This document shows positions 34,389 to 43,291 of a stretch of DNA of 64,000 nt, piece by piece; position 1 is the stretch's first letter, and every line of letters begins with the position of its first letter. This DNA comes from an uncultured Amaricoccus sp. GTDB lineage: Bacteria; Pseudomonadota; Alphaproteobacteria; Rhodobacterales; Rhodobacteraceae. The stretch covers positions 4,315 to 68,314 of the forward strand of contig NZ_CALAGI010000094.1 in assembly GCF_937891315.1 (NCBI RefSeq), written 5' to 3'. A model generated the notes under the pieces. It ran no database searches and was not told the origin of the DNA. It worked only from the letters and a program-made list of their open reading frames with translations. The translations under genes were made by a program, and so were the position numbers.

Positions 34389-35270
34389 ATGGCGGCCGGC
34401 CGGCCGATCCTCTGCGTCGGGGCCGCGCATTGGGATCTGATCGCCCGCGCCGCCGCGCCACTCGAGCCCGGCGCCGACGTGCCCGGCCGGATCGCCCGCC
34501 AGCCGGGCGGCGTGGCGCTGAACGTGGCACTGGCGCTCTCCGCGCTCGGCCGCTCCGTGGCGCTGCTCGCCGCCGTCGGCCGCGACGCGGCGGGCGCCGA
34601 TCTGCTCGCCGAGGCCGAAAGCCGCGGGGTCGTCACCACGCATGTGACCCGGATCGCGGGGCCGAGCGACCTCTATGTCGCGATCGAGGACGCGGCCGGC
34701 GAGATCTTCGCCGCGGTCGCCGACTGCCGCCGGCTGGAGGCGGCCGGAACCGAGATCTCGCGCCCGCTCCGCGACGGGACGCTGGCCGGGCCCGGCACGC
34801 CATGGACCGGCGATGTCGTGGTCGATGGCAACCTGTCCGAAGCGGCGCTGATCGAGATCGCCGGCGCCGTGGCCGGACGGCTCGCCATCGTGCCGGCGAG
34901 CCCGGCCAAGGCCGCGCGGCTGGCGCCGCTGCTCGGCCGGGTCCGGGCGACGCTCTATGTCAATCGGCGCGAGGCCGAGGCGATCCTCGGCACCGCGCTG
35001 CCCGACAGCGCCGCCGCCGCCGTCGCCCTCCGCGACCGCGGCGCACACGAGGTCGTGGTCACCGACGGCGCCGCGCCGGCCGCCGAGGCGAGCGCGGCCG
35101 GGCTCGTCTCGATCGCGCCGCCGAGGGTCGTGACGCGCGGCCTGACCGGCGCCGGCGACCGGTTCCTCGCCGCCCATCTCGCGGCGCGCGAGGACGGCCT
35201 GCCGCCGGACGCCGCGCTGCGCGCCGCCGTCGATGCTTCCGTCGCCCACATATCCGCCGAGGTGCCATGA
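34389..35270 (+). CDS. psuK: Pseudouridine kinase (PfkB family)
   Basis: PsuK phosphorylates pseudouridine to the 5'-phosphate. The 293-residue protein has the PfkB opening (PILCVGAAHWDLIARAAAPL, RQPGGVALNVALALSALGR) and the anion-hole signature GLTGAGDRFLAAHLA. On its own it could be any ribokinase-like sugar kinase, but the stop codon overlaps the start of psuG (ATGA), which fixes the role. Upstream in-frame starts exist; this ATG gives the normal PfkB N-terminus. Confidence 0.9.
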   Translation: MAAGRPILCVGAAHWDLIARAAAPLEPGADVPGRIARQPGGVALNVALALSALGRSVALLAAVGRDAAGADLLAEAESRGVVTTHVTRIAGPSDLYVAIEDAAGEIFAAVADCRRLEAAGTEISRPLRDGTLAGPGTPWTGDVVVDGNLSEAALIEIAGAVAGRLAIVPASPAKAARLAPLLGRVRATLYVNRREAEAILGTALPDSAAAAVALRDRGAHEVVVTDGAAPAAEASAAGLVSIAPPRVVTRGLTGAGDRFLAAHLAAREDGLPPDAALRAAVDASVAHISAEVP

Positions 35271-36199
35271 TCGACCGAGCCCGTCTCGCCCCGCCGCTCA
35301 CCTTCTCGGCCGAGGCCGCGACGGGAATCGCGAGGGCCGCGCCGATGGTCGCGCTCGAATCGACCATCATCACCCATGGCATGCCCTACCCCGCCAATCT
35401 CGAGACCGCCCGCGCGGTCGAGGCGGAGGTGCGGGCCACCGGCGCGGTCCCGGCGACGATGGCGGTGATGGGCGGGCGGATCCATGTCGGCCTGGAGCCC
35501 GATGAACTCGAAGCGCTGGCGATGGCGCGGGACGTGGCCAAGCTGTCGCGGGCCGATCTGGCGGTGGCGCTCGCCATGGGCTGGACCGGCGCGACCACGG
35601 TCGCGGCGACGATGATCTGCGCCGATCTCGCCGGGATCGAGGTCTTCGCCACCGGTGGCATCGGCGGCGTGCATCGCGGCGCGGAGCGGAGCTTCGACAT
35701 CTCGGCCGATCTGGAGGAGCTGGCGCGGACGGCGGTGACCGTCGTGGCGAGCGGGGCGAAGGCGATCCTCGACCTGCCGAAGACGCTGGAACTGCTTGAA
35801 ACCAAGGGCGTTCCGGTGATCGCCTATCGCCAGGACGCGTTGCCCGCCTTTTGGTCGCGCGACGCCGGCCTGCGCGCGCCATTGCGGCTCGACACGGCCG
35901 CCGAGATCGCGGCGGCGCACCGGACGCGGGCGAGACTTGGGTTGGAAGGCGGGCAACTCGTCGCCAATCCGATCCCGGCGGCGGCCGAAATTCCGACCGC
36001 CGAGATGGCGCCCCATATCGAAGCCGCGCTGGCCGAGGCGGAGGCGGCCGGCATCGCGGCCAAGGCCGTGACGCCGTTCCTGCTCGCCCATATCGGCGCG
36101 CGCACAGGCGGCGCGGCGCTCGCCGCCAATATCGCGCTGGTGCGAAACAACGCGCGGCTCGGCGGCGAAATCGCGGTGGCGCTCGCCGCCCTGCCATAG
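35267..36199 (+). CDS. psuG: Pseudouridine-5'-phosphate glycosidase
   Basis: PsuG splits pseudouridine 5'-phosphate into uracil and ribose 5-phosphate. The 310-residue protein carries the family landmarks MVALESTIITHGMPYP, GRIHVGLEPDELEALA, KLSRADLAVALAMGWTGATT, VFATGGIGGVHRGAE, VTVVASGAKAILDLPKTLEL and LLETKGVPVIAYR. Length is typical. It overlaps psuK by four bases. Dispersed repeat copy 2 follows immediately. Confidence 0.95.
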   Translation: MIDRARLAPPLTFSAEAATGIARAAPMVALESTIITHGMPYPANLETARAVEAEVRATGAVPATMAVMGGRIHVGLEPDELEALAMARDVAKLSRADLAVALAMGWTGATTVAATMICADLAGIEVFATGGIGGVHRGAERSFDISADLEELARTAVTVVASGAKAILDLPKTLELLETKGVPVIAYRQDALPAFWSRDAGLRAPLRLDTAAEIAAAHRTRARLGLEGGQLVANPIPAAAEIPTAEMAPHIEAALAEAEAAGIAAKAVTPFLLAHIGARTGGAALAANIALVRNNARLGGEIAVALAALP

Positions 36200-36200
36200 C

Positions 36201-36303
36201 GCGATTTCCAATCGGACGGGATCGTCCAATGGCGGGGAGATCGTGACATTTCAAGGGTCCGGAGCGGGCGGCCCGGTTCCGACGGATCGGGCGCCGCTCC
36301 GGA
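36201..36303. repeat. Dispersed intergenic repeat family 2, copy 2
   Basis: Aligns with 8902-9004 along about 103 bases. It opens with a near palindrome (CCAATCGGACGGG/ATCGTCCAATGG) and closes with CCGACGGATCGGGCGCCGCT then CCGGA. It fills most of the gap between convergent psuG and the cyclophilin gene, the same type of location as the other copies. Confidence 0.7.
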
Positions 36304-36321
36304 GATCCGACCGAATGGCCG

Positions 36322-36900
36322 CTATTTCACCGTGACCTTGGTCATGAAGTCGGGCGCGTCGACCATGCCGTTCGCGCCGGCGCCGCGCTGGATCGCATCG
36401 ACCACCTCCATGCCGGAGATCACCTGTCCGACGACGGTATACTGGCCGTCGAGAAACGGCGCCGGGGCGAACATGATGAAGAATTGCGAATTGGCGCTGT
36501 CCGGGCTCTGCGACCGCGCCATTCCCACCGTGCCGCGCTCGAACTTCAGGTCGGAGAACTCGGCCGGCAGATCGGCCATCGGCGAGCCGCCCATGCCGGC
36601 GCGGCCGGAGGCGAAGGCCTGCTTCGTGCCGAATTCCACGTCGCCGGTCTGGGCCATGAAGCCCTCGATCACCCGATGGAAGGCGACATTGTCATAGGCG
36701 CCCTCCTTGGCGAGCGCCTTGATCCGCTCGACATGTTGGGGGGCGATCTTGGGCAGCAGCTCGATCTCGATCACGCCGTTCGCCGCGCCCGCGACTTCGA
36801 TCACCAACGTATCGCCGGGCTCCACGGCGCCGACCATTCCGCCGGTCGTTCCAGCGAGACCGAGCGCGGCGATCAGCGCGAGAAAGCTCCGCCGGATCAT
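36322..36900 (-). CDS. Periplasmic cyclophilin-type peptidyl-prolyl isomerase
   Basis: The 192-residue protein begins with a signal peptide (MIRRSFLALIAALGLAGTTG) and then a compact bacterial cyclophilin domain: YDNVAFHRVIEGFMAQTGD with the catalytic Arg, FERGTVGMARSQSPDSANSQ then FFIMF, and LDGQYTVVGQVISGMEVVD. It catalyses proline cis-trans isomerisation in the periplasm. Its start overlaps the stop of the cytosolic paralogue (ATGA), so one operon makes both forms. Confidence 0.93.
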   Translation of the reverse strand: MIRRSFLALIAALGLAGTTGGMVGAVEPGDTLVIEVAGAANGVIEIELLPKIAPQHVERIKALAKEGAYDNVAFHRVIEGFMAQTGDVEFGTKQAFASGRAGMGGSPMADLPAEFSDLKFERGTVGMARSQSPDSANSQFFIMFAPAPFLDGQYTVVGQVISGMEVVDAIQRGAGANGMVDAPDFMTKVTVK

Positions 36901-37403
36901 GCGTCGCCCGCCACTTTGACCGAGACCATCCGGTCCGGTGTGCGCGGCGGCTCGCCGCGGGTGATCGCATCGACATGCTCCATGCCCGCGATGACCCGGC
37001 CCCAGACGGTATATTGCCCGTTCAGGAAATGGCCGTCCTTGAACATGATGAAGAACTGCGAATTGCCGCTGTTCGGATTCTGGCTGCGCGCCATGCCGAC
37101 CACGCCGCGGTCGAAGGGCAGCTTGGAGAACTCGGCCGGCAGGTTCGGCTGCTTCGAGCCGCCGGTGCCGGCGCGGCGCAGGTCGAACCCATCCTCCATG
37201 TCGCCATGGGCGACGTCGCCGGTCTGCGCCATGAAACCGTCTATCACCCGGTGAAAGGCGACATTGTCGTATTCCCCGGCCCGTGCCAGCGCCTTGATCT
37301 GCGCCACGTGCTTCGGCGCGACGTCCGGCAGCATCTGGATCAGCACCTCGCCCCCGGCCAGTTCCACGACCAGCGTGTTCTCCGGGTCCGCGATCTCCGC
37401 CAT
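36897..37403 (-). CDS. Cytosolic cyclophilin-type peptidyl-prolyl isomerase
   Basis: The 168-residue protein is a paralogue of the preceding periplasmic isomerase without a signal peptide: MAEIADPENTLVVELAGGEV, then YDNVAFHRVIDGFMAQTGD, GVVGMARSQNPNSGNSQFFI and LNGQYTVWGRVIAGMEHVD. Two adjacent ATGs occur; 37403 lies five bases from AGGAGG and is preferred to 37406. It follows coaD on the same strand with a gap of about 100 bases. Confidence 0.93.
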   Translation of the reverse strand: MAEIADPENTLVVELAGGEVLIQMLPDVAPKHVAQIKALARAGEYDNVAFHRVIDGFMAQTGDVAHGDMEDGFDLRRAGTGGSKQPNLPAEFSKLPFDRGVVGMARSQNPNSGNSQFFIMFKDGHFLNGQYTVWGRVIAGMEHVDAITRGEPPRTPDRMVSVKVAGDA

Positions 37404-37504
37404 CATTCCCTCCTGGCTTCTGTCGCGCGAGACCCTAAGGGTTCACGGCGGCCGGGGAAAGGCCAGACGCGGCGTGAATTCGGTCTTCCTGTGCCGCGGA
37501 GGGG

Positions 37505-38032
37505 TCAGATCCGCTTCAGCCGCTTCGGCTTCACCGGCACGATGGCGAAGCGTTCGGCCAGCGCGGCGGCGATCCGCGGCGGGACAAAGCCGCTCACATC
37601 GCCGCCAAGGCGCGCGATCTCCTTCACGAGACGCGAGGCGATCGCCTGGTAGTGCGCGTCGGCCATGAGGAAGACCGTCTCGACATCGTCGTTCATCGCG
37701 CGGTTCATTCCGACCATCTGGAACTCGTATTCGAAATCCGAGACCGCGCGCAGGCCGCGGATGATCATGTTGGCACCGACATCCTCGGCGCAGTGGATAA
37801 GCAGGTTCTCGAAGGGATGGACGACGATCTCGACGCCCAGCGCCGCTCCGATCGGCTTGCACTCGTACTCCACCATCTCCACCCGCTCCTCCAGATTGAA
37901 GAGCGGGCCCTTGTCGCGATTGATCGCGATGCCGATCACCAGCCGTTCGACCAGGCTGCAGGCTCGGGTGATGATATCGACATGACCGAGGGTGATCGGG
38001 TCGAAAGTCCCCGGATAGAGTCCGACCGACAT
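37505..38032 (-). CDS. coaD: Phosphopantetheine adenylyltransferase
   Basis: CoaD performs the penultimate step of coenzyme A synthesis. The 175-residue protein opens MSVGLYPGTFDPITLGHVDI with the nucleotidyltransferase TxGH-type motif, and has MIIRGLRAVSDFEYEFQMVG and ASRLVKEIARLGGDVSGFVP, all typical. The ATG at 38032 has GGGAGG six bases upstream and matches family starts better than an in-frame ATG at 38050. It likely heads an operon with the two cyclophilin genes. Confidence 0.96.
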   Translation of the reverse strand: MSVGLYPGTFDPITLGHVDIITRACSLVERLVIGIAINRDKGPLFNLEERVEMVEYECKPIGAALGVEIVVHPFENLLIHCAEDVGANMIIRGLRAVSDFEYEFQMVGMNRAMNDDVETVFLMADAHYQAIASRLVKEIARLGGDVSGFVPPRIAAALAERFAIVPVKPKRLKRI

Positions 38033-38125
38033 CGCCCGCCTCCCATGCATGATATTCAGCCACGCAACATTATCGCGGGGCGACGGTCAAGTCGTTCCGA
38101 CCCAAAGCCTGCCCGAAGCGCCAGC

Positions 38126-38563
38126 CTACCAGGAATTGGCGATCATGCCGGTCAGCGCGGAATTCTCCTGCTGGATTTCGGTGATCCGCGCCTTGACCAC
38201 GTCGCCGATCGAGATGACGCCGATCATCCGGTTGTTCTCGATCACCGGCATGTGGCGGAAGCGGCCTTCCGACATCTTCTCCATCACGGAATTCGCCGTG
38301 TCGTCCGGGTGACAGCCGATCACGGACGAGGTCATCAGTTCATCGACCTGCGAGGTGAGCACACCCGCGCCGGCGGTGCCGAGGGCCCGGACGATGTCGC
38401 GCTCGCTGAGAATTCCGTCGACGATTTCCCCGTCGCCGCTGACGATCACCGCGCCGATCCGGTTCTTGGCCAGGATCTCCGTGGCCGTCTTGATGGTATC
38501 GGACGGCTTTACCGTCAGAATCTGGCGGATCTGCTTGGTTCCGATAATATTCCGAACGATCAT
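38126..38563 (-). CDS. CBS-domain protein
   Basis: The 145-residue protein consists of a pair of CBS domains: LTVKPSDTIKTATEILAKNR, IGAVIVSGDGEIVDGILSER, DIVRALG, and then VIGCHPDDTANSVMEKMSEG, RFRHMPVIENNRMIGVISIG, DVVKARI. Such Bateman modules bind adenine nucleotides and regulate partners, but no partner is fused or adjacent. A GGGGGGAGG site precedes the ATG. Its coding sequence is a little less GC-rich than neighbours. Confidence 0.9.
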   Translation of the reverse strand: MIVRNIIGTKQIRQILTVKPSDTIKTATEILAKNRIGAVIVSGDGEIVDGILSERDIVRALGTAGAGVLTSQVDELMTSSVIGCHPDDTANSVMEKMSEGRFRHMPVIENNRMIGVISIGDVVKARITEIQQENSALTGMIANSW

Positions 38564-38625
38564 GGCCTCCCCCCGGACATTTTAAAGACGTGACAAGTAA
38601 ACTCTCCCCGCCGCGACCGTGTGTG

Positions 38626-39513
38626 TCAAGGCGGACAATCCGCCAAGGCGTCGCGCATCCGGTCGACCACCACCTCCGCCATGCGATTGATTCGCGCCAC
38701 GCGGGCGTCGTCGAGGTGCCGCACGAGATAGAAAGCGCGGGTGAGCCGGATTTCCTGCGGCAATACGACGCGAAGCTCGGGATGCGCGCGGGCGACGAAA
38801 TCGGGCAGGATGCAGATGCCGACGCCGCTGAGGCACCAGCGGAGTTGCATGATCAGGCTGTTCGAGGTCAGCGCCGGCTCGGCCTCGCGCCCGAGCAGCG
38901 CGTAATAGTCGAGCTCCTTGTCGAAGATCATGTCCGAGATATAGCCGATTCCTCGCAACCCGTTCAGGTCGCGAAGGTCGCGCACCGGGCCGAGGCCCTG
39001 GAGCACGTCCGCGCGGAGATAAAGATGCAGGCGATAGTCGGCGATCTTGCGCACGGTCAGCCGGCCGGCCGAGGGCGGCGAGACGGTGATGGCCAGATCC
39101 GCCTCCCGCCTGCTGAGCGAAAACATGCGGGGCAGCGCCACCGCCTGCACCTGCAGGTCGGGATTGTCGCGGCTGAGCGCGTCGCAGGCCTCGATCAGCA
39201 GATAGTTCGACACCCCGTCCGGCGCCCCGATCCGCACTGTCCCGGACAGGCGCTCGGAATGGCCGCCCACCTCCTCGGTCGCCGCCGAGACATGGTTTTC
39301 GATCGCCTGCGCATAGTCCATCAGTGCCTGCCCCGCCTCGGTCATCGCATAGCCCTGCGGGCTGCGGTCGAAGAGTTTCGCGCCCAAAGCCTCCTCGAGC
39401 GCTGTGATCCGGCGACCCACCGTCGCCGGATCGAGCCCCAGCAGCTTGCCCGCCAACATCAGCCTCGCATGCCTGGCGACTGCGAGGAACACCCGCATGT
39501 CATCCCATTTCAT
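38626..39513 (-). CDS. LysR family regulator of the valine-degradation genes
   Basis: The 295-residue protein has the LysR winged helix at its N-terminus (MKWDDMRVFLAVARHARLML, LDPATVGRRITALEEALGAK, LFDRSPQGYAMTEAG) and an effector-binding domain. It is divergent from mmsA with a 140-base intergenic region, the classic LysR arrangement, so it probably controls mmsA and the two genes after it. The inducer would be a valine catabolite; that is inference. The ORF runs further upstream, but homologous starts fit MKWDDM. Confidence 0.9.
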   Translation of the reverse strand: MKWDDMRVFLAVARHARLMLAGKLLGLDPATVGRRITALEEALGAKLFDRSPQGYAMTEAGQALMDYAQAIENHVSAATEEVGGHSERLSGTVRIGAPDGVSNYLLIEACDALSRDNPDLQVQAVALPRMFSLSRREADLAITVSPPSAGRLTVRKIADYRLHLYLRADVLQGLGPVRDLRDLNGLRGIGYISDMIFDKELDYYALLGREAEPALTSNSLIMQLRWCLSGVGICILPDFVARAHPELRVVLPQEIRLTRAFYLVRHLDDARVARINRMAEVVVDRMRDALADCPP

Positions 39514-39652
39514 CGCATTTTTTTGCACGACGTCCCCACCCACGAGGGGGATCATAGTGCGATTTTGCAATTCGTCCTTGAGTTTTTTTTTTGACCTGTG
39601 CGACCGATCGAAACCCGCTAGGGTCGGCGCGGAAAAGCCTTTGGGGAAAACC

Positions 39653-41152
39653 ATGCGTGAAATCGGCCATTTCATCAACGGCGCGCGTGTGCCCGGAACC
39701 TCCGGCCGCTTCGCCGATGTCTATAATCCAGCCACCGGCGAGGTTCAGGCCCGCGTCGCGCTGGCCAGCGCCGCCGAGATCGACACGGCGGTGAAGGGCG
39801 CGGCGATCGCCCAGCCGTTCTGGGGCGCGACCAACCCGCAGCGCCGCGCGCGGGTGCTGATGAAATTCGTCGACCTGCTCAATCGGGACATGGACAAGCT
39901 CGCCACCGCGCTGAGCCGCGAGCATGGCAAGACCCTGCCCGACGCCAAGGGCGACGTGATCCGCGGGCTCGAGGTCGCGGAATTCTGCGTCGGCGCCCCG
40001 CACCTGATGAAGGGCGAGTTCACCGACGCCGCCGGTCCCGGCATCGACATGTATTCGCTGCGCCAGCCGCTCGGCATCGCCGCCGGGATCACGCCGTTCA
40101 ACTTTCCCGCGATGATCCCGATGTGGAAATTCTGCCCGGCGATCGCCGCTGGCAACGCCTTCATCCTGAAGCCGAGCGAGCGCGATCCCTCCGTGCCGCT
40201 GATGCTCGCCGAATTGATGCTGGAGGCGGGCCTGCCGGACGGCGTGCTGCAGGTGGTCAACGGCGACAAGGAAGCGGTGGACGCCATCCTCGACCATCCC
40301 GAGATCGCCGCCGTCGGCTTCGTCGGCTCAACGCCGATCGCGCAATATATCTATGGCCGGGGCTGTTCCGCCGGCAAGCGCGTGCAATGTTTCGGCGGTG
40401 CCAAGAACCACATGATCATCATGCCCGACGCCGACCTCGACCAGGCGGTGGACGCGCTGGTCGGCGCGGGCTACGGCGCCGCGGGCGAGCGCTGCATGGC
40501 GATCTCGGTCGCGGTGCCCGTGGGCGAGGAGACCGCCGACCGGCTGATCGAGGCGCTGATCCCGCGTGTCGAGTCCCTGAAGATCGGTCCCTATACCGCT
40601 GGCAACGATGTTGATTTCGGCCCGGTCGTTACCAAGGCGGCGCAGGAGCGCATCCTCGGCCTCATCGACAGGGGCGTTGAGCAGGGCGCGAAGCTGGTGG
40701 TCGACGGGCGCGGTTTCCGGATGCAGGGTTACGAGAACGGGTTCTTCGTCGGCGCCTGTCTCTTCGACCGCGTCACGACCGACATGGACATCTATCGACA
40801 GGAAATCTTCGGCCCCGTGCTCTCGACGGTGCGCGCGCGAAGCTACAACGAGGCGCTCGATATCACCATGCGCAACGAGTACGGCAACGGCACCGCGATC
40901 TTCACCCGCGACGGCGACACCGCCCGCGACTTCGCCGCCAGGGTCAATGTCGGCATGGTCGGGATCAATGTGCCGATCCCGGTGCCGCTCGCTTATCACA
41001 CCTTCGGCGGCTGGAAGAAATCGGCCTTCGGCGATCTGAACCAGCACGGACCGGACGCCTTCCGCTTCTATACCCGCACCAAGACCGTGACCGCGCGCTG
41101 GCCATCCGGCACCAAGGAGGGTGCCAGCTTCTCGATCCCGACGATGGACTGA
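39653..41152 (+). CDS. mmsA: Methylmalonate-semialdehyde dehydrogenase (CoA-acylating)
   Basis: Converts methylmalonate semialdehyde to propionyl-CoA in valine and thymine breakdown. The 499-residue ALDH has GHFINGARVPGTSGRFADVY, the NAD-binding GITPFNFPAMIPMWKFCPAI, SERDPSVPLMLAELMLEAGL, GAKNHMIIMPDADLDQ and the catalytic Cys in GAAGERCMAISVAVPVG. GGAKNHM replaces the Glu of general ALDHs, as expected for MmsA. The ATG at 39653 follows TTGGGGAAAACC. First gene of the valine cluster. Confidence 0.95.
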   Translation: MREIGHFINGARVPGTSGRFADVYNPATGEVQARVALASAAEIDTAVKGAAIAQPFWGATNPQRRARVLMKFVDLLNRDMDKLATALSREHGKTLPDAKGDVIRGLEVAEFCVGAPHLMKGEFTDAAGPGIDMYSLRQPLGIAAGITPFNFPAMIPMWKFCPAIAAGNAFILKPSERDPSVPLMLAELMLEAGLPDGVLQVVNGDKEAVDAILDHPEIAAVGFVGSTPIAQYIYGRGCSAGKRVQCFGGAKNHMIIMPDADLDQAVDALVGAGYGAAGERCMAISVAVPVGEETADRLIEALIPRVESLKIGPYTAGNDVDFGPVVTKAAQERILGLIDRGVEQGAKLVVDGRGFRMQGYENGFFVGACLFDRVTTDMDIYRQEIFGPVLSTVRARSYNEALDITMRNEYGNGTAIFTRDGDTARDFAARVNVGMVGINVPIPVPLAYHTFGGWKKSAFGDLNQHGPDAFRFYTRTKTVTARWPSGTKEGASFSIPTMD

Positions 41153-41225
41153 TACGGCGGAGAACGGCCATGGACTTCGACCTCTCTCAGCGACCGGTGC
41201 GATACCTTGGCCGAGGCTCGCGCCG

Positions 41226-42263
41226 ATGAGTGGGGATGCCGCGGGCGCTCTCGAGATCCGCGTCGAGGGCCGGGCCGGGCGGATCACCCTCACCCGGCCG
41301 GAGGCGCTGAACGCGCTCAGCCATGCGATGATCGCCCCGATCAGCGCGGCGCTCGACGCCTGGCGCGCTGATCCGGCGGTCGCGCTCGTGCTTTTCGACG
41401 CCGCCGGCGACCGCGCCTTCTGCGCCGGCGGCGATATCGCCGAGGTCTATGCCTACGGACGTCGGGGCGCGTTCGACATCGCCCAGCGTTTCTGGGCCGA
41501 CGAATACCGGATGGACGCGCGGGTCGCGCGCTATCCGAAGCCGATCGTCACGCTGGCGCAGGGTTTCGTGATGGGCGGCGGCGTTGGTATCGCCGGAAAC
41601 GCCGGCTACCGGATCGTCGGCGAAAGCAGCCGGGTCGCCATGCCGGAATGCGCTATCGGCCTGATCCCGGATGTCGGAGGCAGCCAGCTGCTCGCGAAGG
41701 CGCCGGGTCGGCTCGGTGAATATCTCGGGCTGACCGGCCACCGGATGGACGCTGGCGAGGCGATCCATTGCGGCTTCGCCGACAGCTTCGTGCCGCTGTC
41801 CGACTGGCCCCGCCTCACCGCCGACCTCCGCGACGGCGACCCCGCCGCGATCCGCGCCTATTCGGTGGCGCCGCCGTCGTCCGCCCTGCCGGAGCTGCGC
41901 GATCCGATCGACGACGCCTTCTCCGCGCCTGATCTGGCCACCCTCGCCGCCCGGCTGGAGGCGAGCGACTGGGGCCATGGCGTGTTGAAGATCCTGCGGC
42001 GGCAATGCCCGCTGTCAATGGCCTGCACGCTCGCCCTCGTGCGCGCGGCGCGGGCCGAGCCGGGGATCGAGCGCGCGCTCGCCCGCGAATACCGTTTCAC
42101 CTACCGCGCCTCGAGCGAGGGCGAGTTTCTGGAAGGCGTGCGCGCGGCGATCATCGACAAGGACCGCGCGCCCCGATGGCGTGACGAGATCGACGAAGTC
42201 AATTCGGCATCCGTGGCGCGGATGCTCGCACCGCTCGGGCCGGACGAACTCGTCCTGGCATAG
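41226..42263 (+). CDS. Enoyl-CoA hydratase/isomerase family, probable 3-hydroxyisobutyryl-CoA hydrolase
   Basis: The 345-residue crotonase-fold protein has FCAGGDIAEVYAYGRRGAFD, IVTLAQGFVMGGGVGIAGNA and MPECAIGLIPDVGGSQLLAK, the oxyanion-hole and catalytic Glu/Asp pattern of 3-hydroxyisobutyryl-CoA hydrolases. The long C-terminal extension (about 90 residues beyond a plain hydratase) is also typical. It sits between mmsA and mmsB, where this hydrolase makes 3-hydroxyisobutyrate for MmsB. The ATG at 41226 has a poor ribosome site. Confidence 0.9.
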   Translation: MSGDAAGALEIRVEGRAGRITLTRPEALNALSHAMIAPISAALDAWRADPAVALVLFDAAGDRAFCAGGDIAEVYAYGRRGAFDIAQRFWADEYRMDARVARYPKPIVTLAQGFVMGGGVGIAGNAGYRIVGESSRVAMPECAIGLIPDVGGSQLLAKAPGRLGEYLGLTGHRMDAGEAIHCGFADSFVPLSDWPRLTADLRDGDPAAIRAYSVAPPSSALPELRDPIDDAFSAPDLATLAARLEASDWGHGVLKILRRQCPLSMACTLALVRAARAEPGIERALAREYRFTYRASSEGEFLEGVRAAIIDKDRAPRWRDEIDEVNSASVARMLAPLGPDELVLA

Positions 42264-42275
42264 GAGGCACATGAA

Positions 42276-43145
42276 ATGGAGATCGGCTTCATCGGGCTCG
42301 GCAACATGGGCGCGCCGATGGCCCGCAACCTGGTCGCCGCGGGCCACGCCGTCACCGGCTTCGACCTCGCCGAGATCGCGATCGAGGGCGTGGCCCGCGC
42401 GACGTCCGCCGCCGGCGCGACCGCCGGCTGCGACGTGGTGGTCACCATGCTGCCGGACGGCGTCGTGCTGCGCGCGGTCTATGCCGAGATCGTACCCATC
42501 GCCCGGCCCGGCGCGCTGTTCATCGACTGCTCGACGGTCGATGTCGAGAGCGCCCGCGCCGTCGCCGCGCTGGCCGCCAGCGACGGACTCGAGGCGCTCG
42601 ACGCGCCGGTCTCGGGCGGCAGCGGCGGGGCGGCGGCGGGTACGCTCACCTTCATGGTGGGCGGACCGGAACCGGCTTTCGCCCGCGGCCTGCCGCTCTT
42701 CGAGGTGATGGGCAGCCGCGCGGTGCATTGCGGCGACTCCGGCGCCGGGCAGACGGCGAAGATCTGCAACAACATGATCGTCGGCGCCACGATGATCGCG
42801 GTCTGCGAGGGCTTCTCGCTGGCGGAGAAGCTCGGGCTCGACCCGAACAAGCTCTATGACGTGGTCTCGACCTCCTCCGGCTCCTGCTGGGCGGTGACGA
42901 CCTATTGCCCCGTGCCGGGGGTCGGGCCGGTCAGCCCGGCCGACAACGACTATCGCCCCGGCTTCGCGGCCGAACTGATGCTCAAGGACATGCGGCTCAG
43001 CCAGCGCGCCGCCATCGCCGTCGATGCCAGTACCCCGCTCGCCGCCCACGCCACCGGCTTCTACGAGGCACTGGTCGAAGCCGGCGGCGGCGGCCGCGAC
43101 TTCTCCGCCGTCTATCCCGGCATCGCATCGCGCGGCCGCGACTGA
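42276..43145 (+). CDS. mmsB: 3-Hydroxyisobutyrate dehydrogenase
   Basis: NAD-dependent oxidation of 3-hydroxyisobutyrate to methylmalonate semialdehyde, the MmsA substrate. The 289-residue protein has the Rossmann start MEIGFIGLGNMGAPMARNLV, substrate loop DAPVSGGSGGAAAGTLTFMV, the catalytic Lys in GAGQTAKICNNMIVG, and KDMRLSQRAAIAVDASTPL. An AGGAGG-like site lies before the ATG, 12 bases after the previous stop. Confidence 0.95.
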   Translation: MEIGFIGLGNMGAPMARNLVAAGHAVTGFDLAEIAIEGVARATSAAGATAGCDVVVTMLPDGVVLRAVYAEIVPIARPGALFIDCSTVDVESARAVAALAASDGLEALDAPVSGGSGGAAAGTLTFMVGGPEPAFARGLPLFEVMGSRAVHCGDSGAGQTAKICNNMIVGATMIAVCEGFSLAEKLGLDPNKLYDVVSTSSGSCWAVTTYCPVPGVGPVSPADNDYRPGFAAELMLKDMRLSQRAAIAVDASTPLAAHATGFYEALVEAGGGGRDFSAVYPGIASRGRD

Positions 43146-43291
43146 CGCGCCGCGAACCCGGCGGCTCCGCGTGATCCGATCGTTCCCGTCACGAACGCGA
43201 CCGTCATGCCGGACAAAAACAAGCACCCCGCGACGCGCGAGCAGAGCAAGCGCGGCAGGCGTGATCGCCGACGCTCCGCGGCCGGAAAGCG

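Noticed and set aside
39583..39592. Run of ten T between lysR and mmsA as an intrinsic terminator
   Set aside because: No stem-loop precedes it on either strand and it lies between divergent genes, where only promoters are expected.
42905..43174. Frame overlapping mmsB end as a separate gene
   Set aside because: Alternate frame of mmsB with Arg-rich composition.
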